Positions 1 through 13,458 are shown, counted from the first letter of the stretch. The stretch is DNA of 64,000 nucleotides from Brevipalpus yothersi (GCA_003956705.1 QZCP01000002.1:62001-126000); one strand, 5' to 3'. Numbers and translations: made by a program. Notes: generated from the sequence alone by a model not told the origin.

Positions 1-3000
1 TCAAAATTTGAGCTCAGAGGAGTGGAAGATTTACTGCCAGAGATACTTTTCAAAGTTTTCATATCACTTAGATCAGATGCCCTGGAGGAGGAATAGATTG
101 GACTAGTTCTACTGAAACTTTGTCCAATATTCTTGCTTGTATTCCTCGAAGTTGAGCTCAAAGAGATTGAAGATGTACTAGGAGAACTACCATCCGTAGC
201 CTTCTTGGAATTTAGACTATTAGTTGCTAATGTGGATTGTAGAGAATCTGGAGTAGTTCTATTGAAACTGTTGATAGTTGTTTCAGAATTTGGGCTCAAA
301 AATGAGGTGAACGTAGTGGAAGAATTGCTCTTAGAAGCCCTTCTGGAGACTATACTAGTATTCACAGAAGTTAGATAGCGCATAGAGAAAAGAGAACGAC
401 GTTTAGTACTCCTGATAGAACTTCTTGTATTTCTGTTAGCAATTCCTGCATTTGGTGTCAGAGAATAAGAATTTATAGTGGATAAAAATCTGAAAGAATT
501 TTCGGGACCCAAATTAGTAATGATAGTAGTTTTGGGTACCGGAAGAGGAGTACTATCATTAAGAGAAAGAGTGGTACTCCCAGTAGGAGAGCTCAAAAAA
601 GTTGAAGGCATACTACCAGAAATACCTTTTGGCGCCTTGTCAGAGTCTGGTCTAGTGTTTGACATTGGTGAAGATCCTGGAGATGTGCTACCAGTCTTAT
701 CTATCGGACCAGTAGTAGATCCTTTATTGGGTAAGGATGTGGGTTTTGTTGGGATTGAAGAACTACTGCGAGTCCCTGGACCATGAGAAGATCCAGTTGA
801 TGAGTGAGCTTTGGGTCCTGATCCGTTAGAAGAATCAATTGGAATTTCACTTGAACTTAGAGAGGAAAACATCTTACCGGTGGTGGATTGACTTGAAGCT
901 GAAGTCATTCCTGATCCCGAAGTTTTCGTATAGCCTCCTGTTTTACCTATTGGTAATCCAGATGAGTCTGTTCCTGGACTAGTTGATCCTGTCGTGTTTA
1001 CTGGATAATTTAATAAATCTGGAGTTATAGTTGATGAGCTCATTGGTGAGGTTACACTGATTGTTGATCCAGAGTGATATGAGCCTGGACTCATTGGCAA
1101 TGAAGTGCCTCCTGATCTTGAAGCCTTCGAGGAGCTTCCTTTTTTACCTACTGGTAATCCGGAGGAATCTGTGGCATGTTTTGTAGTGCTCATTGTTGAG
1201 GTTGCCCCAATCGATGGTCCTAAATGACTTGAGCCGGAACTCAGTGTTGATGAAGGACCCTCTGATCGAGAGGTTTTTGGGGAACTTCCCGTCTTACTCA
1301 TAGGTGAGCCAGGAAGGTGTGTAGATGCACCCAGTGTTAGTGTTGAGCCCATCGAAGGTCCAGATTGACCTGAAGCTAAACTTATTCCTAATGAAGCACC
1401 TCCAGATCCAGTAGTTTTTGAGGAGCCACCTGTTATACTCACGGGTAATCCAGATGAATCAGTCCCTGGACTAGTCACTCCCGTCTTGCCCAGTGGTAAG
1501 CTAGATTGAGCACCAGAATGTGTCGATGAGCCCATTGATAGTGTTGAGCCACTGGATTGTCCGGAGTGACTCGAGCCTGAACTTATTCCCAACGAGGAAC
1601 TGGGAGATCCAGAAGTTTTCGAGGAACTTCCAGTCTTACCAAGGGGTAGATCAGATGAGTCTGAACCTGAATTGTGAGGTGCTTCAGTTGATAAAGCCAC
1701 TTTCACTTCTGATCCAGTGAAACCATCACCAGTTGGATTGATTGGAATGCCACTTGAATTTGGAGAAGGCGAAGTCTTTCTTGAGTTTGATGGACTTGAA
1801 GATGGGGTCATTTCGGTTGGAAGACTTCCTGATCCTGAAGTTTTCGTAGAGCCTCCTGTTTTCCCTAAAGGTAATCCAGATGAATCTGTTCCTAAACTAC
1901 TTGCTCCTTTTGTGTCTAAAGGTGAACTCAGTGAATCTGGAGTTTGTGTCGATGTAACCATCGGCGAGGTTGTACTCGATGATCCAGATTGACTAGAGCC
2001 CGAATTCATACCTGACGAAGGTCCTCCTGATCCCAAAGTTTCCGTGGAAGCTCCAGTTTTGCCTGATGTAAGACTGGATGAATCTTCACCTAGACTATCG
2101 TGAGTACTATGAGAAGCTGAAGTTGATGATTGACCTTTAGTTGCTACTCCGGTGGAGCCTGCTGCAGATGGATTGGCAGAGTTTTTTGTAGAACTAGAAT
2201 GAGAGGAAAAGCCTGTGGCCGTAGATTGTCCAGTGTCTGGACTCATTCCCGATGAAGAGGCTGATGATCCTGAAGTTTTTGAAGAACTGCCTACTTCACT
2301 CAGTGGTAATCTAGAAGATAAGCCTGTGGCTTCTGTTGATGTGTCCATCGGTGAAGTTGCACTACTCGATGGTCCAAAACGACCTGATACTGGACTCATT
2401 CCTGATGAAGGGCTTCCTAATCTAGAAGTTTTTGAGGTACTTAAAGTCTTGCCCAATGATAATCCAGATGAATCTGTATCATGAATAGATGAGCCAGTCA
2501 TGCTAACCGGTGAATCGGATAAATTGACAGCTCTCGTTGTTGATATACTCAATGGTGAGGTTGCAAGACTAGTTGGTCCAGAGTGATTCATTACTGATGA
2601 AGAACTAAGTAATCTAGAAGTTTTTGAGGAACTCCCAGTCTTGCCCAAAGGTAAACCAGATGAATCTGGGCCAGGGCTTGTTGCCCCCGTCTTACCGGCT
2701 GGTAGCCCAGATGAATCGCCGGTTTGAGTCGATGGACCCATTGCTGTCGTTGAACCGCTTGATAGTCCAGAGTGACCTGGGCCTGAACTTATTCCCAATG
2801 AAGAACTGGATGATATGGAAGTTTTTGAAGAAGTCTCAGTCTTGGTAAGAGGTAAACCAGATGAATCTTGACCAAGACTTGTTGCCCCCGTCTTGCCAAT
2901 TGGCAGCCCAGATGAATCGCTGGTTTGAGTCGATGGACCCATTGCTGTCGTTGAACCGCTCGATAATCCAGAAGGAATCGAGCCTGGGTTAGTTCCCAAT

Positions 3001-6000
3001 GAGGAACCGGGCAATCCAGAAGCTTTCGAGGAACTTCCAATTTTGTCTGGGGGTAAACTAGATGAATCTACAACTGAACTGTGAGGTGCTCCAGTTGATG
3101 AATGTGTATTCATTCCTGATCCAATAAAACCATCACCAGTTGGATTGACTGATGGACCGCTTGAACCTGGAGAATGCGAGGTCTTACCAACAAAGATTGA
3201 ATCGGTCGATGATCCTGAATGACTTGAACCTGAATTCATTGTCGATGAAGGACCTCCTGACACTGAAGTTCTCGTGGAACCTCCCGTTTTACCTAGTGGT
3301 AATCCAGAGGAATCTATTCCTGAACTAGTTGCTCCTTTTGCGGTAACTGGTGAATCAGATAGATTCATTGCTCTTGTTGATACACCCATTGGTGAGGTTG
3401 CAAAATTTGATGATCTAGAATGGGTTATTTCTGATGAAGTACTAGGTAATCCTGTTTTCGGAGAGCTCTCCGTCTTGCCTAGTGGTAAACCAGATGAATC
3501 TGGACCGGGGCTTGTTGCCCCCGTCTTATCGGCTGGTAGCCCAGATGAATCGCTGGTTTGAGTTGATGGACCTATTGAGGTCGTTGAGCCACTTGATAGT
3601 CCAGAGTGACTTGAGCCTGAACTTATTCCCAATGAAGAACCGGGTGATACAGAAGTTTTCGAGGAAGTCCCAGTCTTGCCCACAGGTAAACCAGATGAAT
3701 CTGGACCGGGGCTTGTTGCCCCCGTCTTGCGAATTGGCAGTCCAGATGAATCACTGATTTGAGTCGATGAACCCACTGATTTCGTTGAACCACTCGATGG
3801 CCCAGAATGACTTGAGCCTGAACTTAATCCCAATGAGGAGCCAGGGGACCCAGAAGTTTTCGAAGAACTTCCAGTTTTACCTAGAGGTAAACTCGACGAG
3901 TCTGGGCCAGGGCTTGTTGCCCCTGTCTTTCCTATTGGTAATCCAGATGAGTCAATACTCGGTGTAGATGCTCCTGCCTTGCTCAACGGTAAGCCTGATG
4001 AATCTGTCATCCGTGTTGATGGGTCAATTGGTTTTGTTGCATCACTCGAGGATCCGAAGTGACCCAACTGAGAACTCATTCCTGATGATGGCCCCAAAGA
4101 GCTTCCGCTCATCGAGGATCCTATTTCATCACCAGGTTCATGATGATCAGATGGGTGTGTTGATCGTTCTTCCATTCCTTCTTTCTCAATTTCCGAACTT
4201 ACTTGCTGTCCAATTTCTTCTGAATTATTTTCTGATTTGCTTTTCGTTATCTCTTCTTTTGTTACCACTGTTTTATTACTAGAAACGATCTTCTCATTCG
4301 AACTTTTCTTCTCTGACTTAGAGGATTTCTCCTCGTGAGTTCCACTGGAGCCTTTAGTATTATTTGTTTTATGCTCCTTCTTAGTGGGCTTAACAGAATG
4401 ACCACTATTTCCCTGACAGTATGAGGCACATCTCGATTGATACGCAGAACAGAATTCTTCGTCAGAAGAAGAATCGCTTGGGAATTCAGCTTCTCTTGGC
4501 TCCTAAAATTCCATCATTTTAGAAAATTCTCATCAGACACCTCACCCTAAGGTTGACCATTATTCTTACTCACCTCTTCCACGGGTACGTCAAGCAGAGG
4601 AGGCTGACTGGACCGATCCATGATCGGTGGTTGATCCATCAAAGGTATTTGGGTTGTTGATGTTGTTGTTGATTGTGCTGAAGCTGGTGACGGATGGCTA
4701 GATTGTGTTGTTGTCGGTTTATCCGATGAATGAGGACTAGATTGTTTCATTGTTGATCTATCCGAATGAGGACTAGACTGTAGTGTTGTTGATCCTATCG
4801 ATGGCTGGTGACTAGATTGGGTAGTTGTTGATCTATCCGAATGAGAACTATATTGTGGTGTTGTTGGTCTGTCCATTAACTGAGGACTAGATTGGGTTGT
4901 TGTTGGTTTTGCCGATGACTGGTGACAGGAATATGGTGTTGTTGGCTTATTCGAGGATTCATGACTGGATAATGATATCGTTGGAGAAGTTTGAAGATTA
5001 ATGACTGTTGATCCTTTTGTTGGACACCTTCCCTTAGCATCTTCACACACAGAACTACCACCATTCCAATAGCACATCAAGGTATCACCTCTTAACTGGC
5101 CTTCGTTACACGATTGTTGATCTTTGTATACGGAGCATTTTGCTATCGGATAGATTACAATATTTTTTTCGGATGCTACAACCAATTCTCCATCACTGTC
5201 ACTCTTCATTTTCTTTATCCAATGAATTGGTTTAGTGCTAACTTTTTTGTAAAACACAATTGAATCCATGGTTGTTCGAGCCAAAAATCCGTCTTGGGTG
5301 CCAAAAAATATCACATTCCCTTTACTCTTTTGCGGTTGAGTATGCATTGGACATGAGGTATCATCACCACCTTCACTGTCACCATAATCTTGAATATAAC
5401 TTGATCCTCCAGGCTCATCATCATCAGTATCTACTAAGGCAATTCTTTGTTGTAGTGCTATTGGTGTGGAAACTGAAGATGTTGCAAAAACTGTCCAGGA
5501 TGGAGATGCTGATACTGGTGTTGTTTGTGCTGGTGGAGGTTGAACTGAAATTATTTGACCTGATGCGGTTAACGTTGGGGTTGATTGTGCTGAGAATAGT
5601 TGAGCTGAGGCTGATTGACCCGATGGGGATGAAGTCGAGGATGGTGAAATCGGGTATAGCTGAACTGAGGTTAGTGGAGCTGGGGGTGGTGAAGATGGTA
5701 AAGCTGAGGATGGCTGAGCTGAGGATGATGAAGTCGAGGATAGTGAAGCTGAGGATGAAGAAGCTGGAGATGGCTGAGCTGAGGATGATGAAGCTGAGGT
5801 TGGTGAAGCTGAGAATAATTGGGCTGATGGTCTAGCTGTTGGCGGTACCGTTGCCTGTTGGGTTGATCCTTTATTTGGTCCATTCATACGTTTTTGTACG
5901 ATTGCACGTATACTAGTGATCTCATTTTTCACAAAATATATTGGTTCTCTCACCATTGGATTAGGATTGGAAATAAATGGATTCCTGTATGATGCACCAC

Positions 6001-7516
6001 ATCCACTGTATGGCTCATTGGTTCGATGGCAACTGTTTTGTGATAAAATTTTTACATTCGCCTGTGGATGAGATTGTACCGTGCACATGTGGTGGGCTTC
6101 CTCGAATAGTCGATCAATCTCATCCAGATCGTATGCACAAACAGCTGATTTAGCATTTGGTGCTGTTTTATTTGTAAATGCTATGACAAATATGAATGAT
6201 TCTTCATCATCTTCCAAGTTGTCACTAGGGCCACTACTACTACCGCCAGTACTACTTGAGCTACTGGAGCTAGTGGAGCTCTTATGCTCAGATTTTGAGC
6301 TACTGGATTCCTTGGAACCCGAATCTCTCATGTTCGATTCACTGCTACTACCATCCGAACTCGGTGATTTTGTGGTTTGAGTTGATTTAGCTCTAACATT
6401 GCCATCAGCATCTTCCCAATCAGGTGACACAACCGGTGCATTTTCAACTTCAAATTCACTGGGCAAAGAAGCAGCAGAAGCTTCCGTAAAATTACCACAT
6501 TGTAATGTTATCTCTTTATATGATGTCAGAGAATCATCTGATAAACATACTCTCAAGAGTCTAGTTACTCGACCTCCACTACGATTCATGGGATCTTTTG
6601 GTTCAGTTTTGATAACATATGCAAATTCAGCATCAGTAACACCGTACAGATATGATATATTGAAATTTTTACGAAACTCTGCGAGTAGCTCAATTTTGGC
6701 ACCTTCTTCTTTTTCCTCATTTAAGCTGTATGACCATCCATCTGGGGTCAATTGGCGATATGATATTCCGGGTGCTCGAACTGCCGTTATCCTATCATCA
6801 TAACTGTGTAATGATAGTATGTATGTTCGATTTTCACCCTTATAACCTGGCTTGTTGAACAGTATGGATATATCCTCAAGTCGAGGTGCGATGAAATTGG
6901 CTGTATCATATTTGGAACCAAATAATTTCAAATCCTGCAATTTACCTGGACTCGAAATATAACACATTCCTTGAGAAGTATTTGTACACACATTTATGTG
7001 CGTTTTTTTGTTAATTGTGGTTGGAAATATTGATGTTACCATCACATTTGTTTGTGATCCTTTTTGTTCTCCTTCAATTGGCATCATATTTTTGGAATCT
7101 TTTACAGGCCCCAAATTTTTGCTACCCTTATCGTTCAAATTTTGGTCCAACATGGTAACCTTATTGATTGATCCGATGTAAATATAATCTCTGTGTACTG
7201 CCACGTCTTTGATAATATAGGGAATATCTCTCATCCTAATCTCTGATGATGGTTGTGATCCATTTTGTGGTTGTTGATTGTTCTTGGCTGTCGTTTGAGC
7301 ACCATTTGGGATTAGAGAGTTTTTTGAAGTTGTAAGAGGATCTGTTGTTGGTTGATTGGATGCTAGAGCTTGTGTTCCGGTTGTTTCACCAGAATCACTT
7401 GGATGCTCTGATGAATGGATCTGCTCGGTGCTTGGTCGTCTAAAATGGTATCTATCAATTCCCGTTTCACATGAACTTATCAGCACAACAATGATCACAA
7501 GGTAAAGTGAATACAT
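1..7516 (-). CDS. Secreted Sema-PSI domain protein with giant Ser/Gly/Thr-rich repeat tail (3' end outside window)
   Basis: Two exons are visible: 4574-7516 (981 codons from the ATG at 7516) and 4502 down to 1, which still looks open at the window edge. The intron 4503-4573 has GTGAGT and TTTTAG ends and is phase 0. The N-terminus is a signal peptide (MYSLYLVIIVVLISSCETG). From about residue 95 comes a plexin-like Sema propeller: DYIYIGSINKVTMLDQNL, a blade ending YKEITLQCG, then SFIFVIAFTNKT and VIFFGTQDGFLAR. A Cys-rich PSI-like module follows (CSVYKDQQSC ... CYWN ... C ... C). Two Ser/Ala/Pro-rich inserts interrupt the propeller. After PSI the chain becomes Ser/Thr/Pro-rich, and exon 2 starts with a short Cys-containing stretch (EFCSAYQSRCASYCQG). 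It then runs into imperfect repeats built on SSGLPxGKTG and TSPGPDSSGLP for over 1,300 residues. Sema/PSI proteins act at cell surfaces; the tail resembles mucins. I see no transmembrane segment in the part present. The domain call is from pattern memory and the function is unknown. Confidence 0.72.
600..4010 (-). repeat. Coding tandem repeats of the Sema-mucin gene
   Basis: Read on the minus strand, this exon is built from imperfect units whose core encodes SSGLPxGKTG, followed by SSSKTSxSPGSSLG and SSGSSHSG. Between about 2600 and 3960 the units are close to 200 bp long and very similar to one another. Towards position 600 they become longer and more degenerate. The frame is kept throughout, so the repeats expand and contract in multiples of three. 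Confidence 0.7.
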
Positions 7517-9558
7517 TGGTTACTTTTCACTCAAATATATATTGGTTGATGAATTCATTTGAAAACTATATTTTAGAGCATGAATTTGCTGAATTTTCAG
7601 CTAATTAGCATTATAGATTGACTTATTTTGAATCAAATAGGTGTATAGTATGTGTTGAGAGAAAAGTCTTAGAAATCAATGCCAATATCAACTCTCCTCA
7701 TGTCGTGGAGAGAGAGGGTAAGAAAATTGAGAAAAAATATGAATTTGATATCATATAAACCTCGCCAAAATATCGAAAGTCATCATGATGTGTGCTAATG
7801 GTGTTCGATTTTTGAGTCTTCCAAATGAAACTTCAATTTTTATAATAATGAAAAGAATGATTATTGTTGTGGTAGGAAGATTTTCACAAAATTTTTACAT
7901 GTTGATCCAATTTTGATAGACAATTTTCACTCAGTTTGATGAGTAACTCAATTGAACATCTTGGTTGAATGCTGTGTGATTCACGATTACCAGTGAATTC
8001 AGGAAACAGCAAGTCTTGCATAGAATATCAAGAGGAAATAGTTCAAAATGACTCCAATTTTGGATAATGTATTACTCAAAAAATGAGCAAGTTATAATTT
8101 GATTTCATTTGCTCTCAAGAATGAGCCATCCAAGCAATTGATGCTTTCAAAATTTCTAATTCAATGAATTGAGCATGAGAAGGCAAAAATTGCTCATATT
8201 TTGAGCATATACAAGTACAAGTACTGTGAAAATTTTGCTAGAAGGCTTTCATATTTTGTTCGAAAAAATTTCTCCTGAATAAATTGTGAAAAGGTGGAAT
8301 TTTCAGATGAAATCACGAGCTCTTTTCGTGTTCCCCAGAATCAAGGACAAAGTGGAGAGAGGAAGAAATCAGAATGCTGGAAGAATTCTCCTATCTTCAC
8401 GTGACAAAAAGGAATGAAAGGAACATACATATATTTCTATCTATGGTCAACAAGAATGCCCTCAAGGTACTTCCAGGCAAGTCAAATGTTTGCTCGATCA
8501 ATTTTTGACAAGAAAGAATCTGATACAAGAATACAAAGGATTCCTCGCAAAAAAAAGCATTCTCCAAACTCCATCCATTCTGTGATAATTTAGCGATGTT
8601 GTATGCACACACATGCACATATGAAAAAAAAGACTGATAAAAGGAAAAAAGTGGATGTTTTCCCACGAATCACTGTTCAGAGTGGTCAACTACACTTCAT
8701 TGTTACCCTCCAGTTGTGCTTGAAATCAAATGGAATCATATGAATGTCATTATACAGATAATGTATGTATTGTCATACAGTATCTGAATGACTGCAGAAT
8801 TCACTTGTTTCCACGAGAATGAATCTAGTATTTTGTGTTCACGATTCGAATAAATCAACTTAGTACATCATGACATGGCTTGCCAATCAGCTGAATCTGG
8901 AGCTAAAGATTTCTGGATATGGATCATTGAGAATTCAACTGATTTCATATTTTGTAATTGAGAAGAATTCTGATGGCCATATCGGTTTGTTTAACATTCT
9001 TTCTTGATTTCAAAATTATTAGTTATGGGCCTTTGGACCAATTTAGTCGCCATGATGATCCCCTTCAAATGATTGCCATTGGAAGGTCATTTTTTTAATC
9101 ATAGAAATCATTAAATTTAATATAGTAGATAAAGGAGAATCTTTTCTTTCAAAATTTTATCGACCAGAGAAAATTAGACAAATTGAAAAGAATTAGTCTC
9201 ATAGAATTGAACTTAGATCAGTCTTTTCAATAGGAAATAGAATTCTTGCTGACTATGAAGTTAGCTCAGGAAGGTTCCTCACTTTTATAAACAGGCAATG
9301 TTTTCGATTCTCTCTCATGATGAAATTATGAGCAAATAACATGGAAAATGTTTTCTCCCAGCCATCAATGATAAATGATAAGCCTGTGTACTTCTCAAGC
9401 TATACTGAATGAAATTAGGGGCAAAAACTTTTCCCTTCTCAGGAGCCTTTCCTCTTTCTAACCAGATTTATTTTTCAAAGTTCACTCGATTCTCATGTTT
9501 GTTACCTTCACACATCAGCAAATTTTTTATCTCTCCATTCTGTTCTATTATGTTTTGC

Positions 9559-9561
<3 letters not shown>

Positions 9562-9615
<54 letters not shown>
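9562..9615. repeat. (CT)n microsatellite
   Basis: An almost perfect CT dinucleotide run of about 50 bp, followed by a looser pyrimidine-rich stretch. Confidence 0.95.
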
Positions 9616-9617
<2 letters not shown>

Positions 9618-9892
9618 AATATTGCTCTATCTGGTCTCTTCTTTATCTCTTCTCTCTCGTTTTTCTTCTTCTTCCCTTTTTTCGTGAATAACAATGCACC
9701 TTCAAGATAGAAGAGTTGAGAAGAGAGTAAAAAGTGTACCAAGGGAAATGTTTGTGGAGGCAAAAGAAAACGAGGACCTCAAAAAGAGAATGTGAAAGAG
9801 AAGAATGTTTAAAGATGAAAAGAAAGTTGAGAAAGGAATACGAGAAAAAGAAGAGAGAGATATGAAAGTGGGTCATCGAAAAAGAGGATGAG

Positions 9893-9896
<4 letters not shown>

Positions 9897-9956
<60 letters not shown>

Positions 9957-10105
9957 TGGAAAAGAATGGATGCTGTGGAGGAGGGAGAGAGAAGGAGAGA
10001 ATCACTAGGTAAGTGGCTGGTACTGTCTGAAGTCTGATCAAGTATAAGAGGAGAGAGAGATGGAGAGAGAGAAATGTGATTGTTCTTTTGCAATTGAAAG
10101 AGAAG

Positions 10106-10156
<51 letters not shown>
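9897..10156. repeat. Two long (GA)n microsatellites
   Basis: GA runs at about 9897-9956 and 10111-10156, separated by purine-rich sequence. Reading frames through these tracts (Leu/Ser or Arg/Glu repeats) are artefacts of the dinucleotide repeat. Confidence 0.95.
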
Positions 10157-10159
<3 letters not shown>

Positions 10160-10273
10160 ATGACATGGAAGTATGACGAAAGCAAGGCCCTAGAATTTGT
10201 ACCAAAAATGAGATTGCAGTGACGTCAATTCAAAATCGATTAGTTTTCCATCAAAAGAGAATGTGAATATGGA

Positions 10274-10277
<4 letters not shown>

Positions 10278-10328
<51 letters not shown>
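10278..10328. repeat. (GA)n microsatellite
   Basis: About 50 bp of uninterrupted GA repeat; shorter GA patches follow at about 10350-10370 and 10520-10580. Confidence 0.95.
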
Positions 10329-10332
<4 letters not shown>

Positions 10333-11205
10333 AAGTGAGAAGGTTATTGAAGAGAGAGAGAGAAAGTGGGATAAGAGCCCAGGGATAAAGGTCATATGAG
10401 TGAGGACATGTATATACAAGATGATGAATTCAACATACAACTTTTCATCCCTATTTTGCCTACTTTCAACCTTTCACCAGGTAAGCCTTCAAGTAGAGAG
10501 AAAGAAAGAAAGACAGAAAGAGAGAGAGAGTTCCAAATAGGGTAAAACAAACTATCAGAGGAAGAGGAGAGAGAGAGAGAGATGAGGGTGTTGTTGAGCG
10601 GATTCAATTAGAAGAGGAAGAGCATTTTACTATATGCAAATGAGGGCAAATGAATGGTCGACAAACATGTGGGTAAATTTTAAATTTTGCAATCAAATGA
10701 GGGCAATCATGTTCAATGTACCTTGATTTATCTACCGTGAACCGATCATCTTCGATTGAGTTAATGTGTACGTGTAGCTCATCCACTGTATAAATGGTAT
10801 GCATGGAAAAGAGCGATAAGTTCATAAGCTTGATTGAGACAGGATGTATATGCATACACATATTCCATTCTATTTCATTTGATTATCATTTTTCTATGTA
10901 CAGTATACCATTAAAACATTTTTCATTTCATCCCTTGTGGGGCAATATTTTCTTGCATTAATAAATGCATTCTTTCTCTCTACCTTGTCATATTTTCACA
11001 TATGCATATTACTTTGCATATACAGCCAAGTGAGAGAAAGGAAGAGAGAGATGATATGATATACAGAAACGAATTCGAATTCATACGGTTGTGATGAAAA
11101 AATTGGCATCAAATGATAATGCAAATATGTACGTATATACATGTATATATGTAAGATAATTCATATGTCTGTGTATGAAAATGGATGAATGAATGAATAG
11201 ATGGT

Positions 11206-11208
<3 letters not shown>

Positions 11209-11241
<33 letters not shown>
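11209..11241. repeat. (GA)n microsatellite in the PKA-RII intron
   Basis: About 30 bp of GA repeat, about 350 bp downstream (minus strand) of the splice donor of the PKA-RII exon. Confidence 0.9.
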
Positions 11242-11243
<2 letters not shown>

Positions 11244-11595
11244 TAATATATGTGTATAAGCAAGTAATCAACCTTTCTTCGGTTACTTGGCAACGAATTT
11301 TCTCTCTCTTTGCACCACTTTTTCGAAATGAATTCATGATAAAATGATGATGATAGCAGAAATGAGTAGAAAATGTTGGAAAGTGTGTACAAGAAAGGTA
11401 GTAAGTGTGCATAGTAAGAGAGAGAAAGAGAAAGAGAATGGAAATCGGTTGTGCAAAATTATGCAAAACAATATCAAAATTTTTCGCTTTGAACAATAAG
11501 AAAAATTGGTTGTTGTTGAACAATACATATATGTATATATGTATATGTATATTGAATGGCAAAAGGTAATAAGATATGATACAAAATGTACTTAC

Positions 11596-12066
11596 AGGAT
11601 CTAGAGAACGAAATAAAAGTATACTTTTAACCGCTTCTCCCAATCTTTTACGTTGTTCATCACTTTTTGGATGGACAATTTTCTCATTTTCATCTTCATC
11701 ATCTTCCGCCGGATCATAATGCTCAGCGAACACAGATTTTCGCCGGTTAAATGATAATTTAGCCGGTGGTTTAAAATCATAATTATCTTCACTTTCATCA
11801 TCCATATGATTGCCACTACTGCCGGTTGATGGTGATGCTTTCACTTGACCACTAGTCGATGAATTGGTTGATGATGCTTGCTGTTGCTGTTGTTGACTTG
11901 ATTGTGGAATGGATCCACCACTTTTACGCTCTTCCTTCAATCTGGTAAAATAGTTTGCCGCATAGTCAACTAAATGGTCTGGTTTGTTCATCAAAACACT
12001 GACCGTAAAATCGAGCAATAAGTTGGATAGCTCTTGTGGAACTTCAATACGAGAGCCTCGATTCAT
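11596..12066 (-). CDS. cAMP-dependent protein kinase type II regulatory subunit, first coding exon only
   Basis: The ATG at 12066 opens 157 codons, ending at a GTAAGT donor (11595-11590) in phase 0. Residues 8-45 are the dimerisation/docking helix region that binds AKAP anchors (VPQELSNLLLDFTVSVL). A Gln/Ser-rich linker and an acidic stretch (MDDESEDNYDF) follow. The inhibitor sequence RRKSV at 109-112 has the Ser that marks type II subunits, being phosphorylated by the catalytic subunit. The exon ends in SDEQRKRLGEAVKSILLFRSL, which directly precedes cyclic-nucleotide domain A in RII proteins. Both cAMP-binding domains are therefore missing. I could not find them before the next gene on this strand, so the gene has a very long intron, is broken, or the assembly is wrong here. 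Family assignment is firm; completeness is not. Confidence 0.85.
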
Positions 12067-13031
12067 ATTGGATAAATGCTCAAGATGCTGCTTATGATGA
12101 TGGTGAACAAGATGCTGGATGATGCTGTGGAAAGGATGCTGATGTTGATGATAATGATGATGATAACTTTTGCCACTTACTGATTTATTAGCTCACTGGT
12201 TTATAAAGGTTTGTCAGAGGAAAAAGTTTATTTGGAGGTTTATACAAGCAGACAGAAGGAGAGAGTATTTATGGTGGACACACTCGATATTATTCAAGAA
12301 TGTTTGCCCAAGTGGACAAGAGAAAGAAAGAGAGAGAGAGAGAGAGGAAAAGGAATAGAGAGCAAAAAAAATCCTCCCTCAAGATGCTGACTATACAAGA
12401 GAGCAAGTGGAGGAGGAAGAAGAAGAAGAAGAAGAAGATTATCGATGAAGAAGTAGTTGAAGAGAGAAAGTATTTGATGGGAAAAACAAGAATACCAAGA
12501 ATATTCTCCCGCTCTTCTATGTAAGTATATGTGTGTGTGTGAATAATGATAAAGAATATAGTGAAAGATCAGGTCAACTAGTATAATATAAAGAAATTGA
12601 GAGAAGAGATAGGAAGAAGGAGTAAGCTAGAGGAAGAGAACAAAATAGCTATCAGAAAGGGAGAAAAGGAGAAATGAGCACGGAGACTGATGGAAATACA
12701 CAATTTGATGTTGGCGGTTCAGCGTATAAGAGTGATAAGTATTCTGAATAGACGAAGAAGAAGAAGAACCAGAATCAGAGGAGAACAACATTCACTGTTG
12801 AAAGTATTCCACTAAATGCCTGTGAGAAAGAGAGGGAAAAGAGAACAAAATGTCTATGGACTTTCTGCCGTAATCGAGAGATTCGAGTAGAAGAGGGAGA
12901 GAGAAGGAGAAAGAGGGAGAAAGAGAGGAGGATACAGTAGAGAGAAAGGAAAAAGGATGTTGGCTCAGGGATGTTGGTTAGATTCTCATTCTCTGAAGCT
13001 CCTCCACCAAAGTGTAAACTCATATACACAT

Positions 13032-13034
<3 letters not shown>

Positions 13035-13079
<45 letters not shown>
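13035..13079. repeat. (CT)n microsatellite
   Basis: About 45 bp of CT repeat. Confidence 0.95.
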
Positions 13080-13080
<1 letters not shown>

Positions 13081-13457
13081 CCATACAAACCCCCTCTCTC
13101 ACTTGGAATATCTGGTGACGCATTCTCTAACTGGTCCAAGAATCGCTGTCATGCCCCCATAAGATAATCTTCTATGGAGAGGTATACTCACCGAAAAGAA
13201 TTATCGATCGGACAGGTACAAACACTCATACGGTTCTGAATGCTTCTCTCTCTCTATTCCTCTCACTTGTCTCTCTTTCTCCATGTAGCTTTGTCATCTT
13301 CCTTTTCATTCCAATTCGATAAAATGCTCGCTTGTGCTCTCTCTCTCTCTCTCTCTTCTAGAACTCACCTTACTGAGAGAATACGGCCTTCCTCAATCTC
13401 GCGTATTCTTCGCTCAGTTTCTCTTGCTCTCCCTATTATTCAACCTGAAATCTTGAG

Positions 13458-13458
<1 letters not shown>

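Larger units (their letters stand above)
7517..11595. other. Gene-poor, microsatellite-rich interval
   Basis: About 4 kb between the Sema gene start and the PKA-RII exon. I find no exon with convincing protein content on either strand. The cAMP-binding exons expected downstream of the PKA-RII donor were looked for by eye here and not found. The right half (9.5-11.3 kb) is dominated by (GA)n/(CT)n runs; the left half is plain AT-rich sequence. Confidence 0.55.

Noticed and set aside
133..4282. Plus-strand frames across the left end
   Set aside because: They are antisense shadows of the Ser/Gly-rich minus-strand exon.
9409..10607. Several 60-180 codon frames rich in Leu-Ser or Arg-Glu
   Set aside because: They are translations of (CT)n/(GA)n repeats and occur on both strands at once; no other coding signal.
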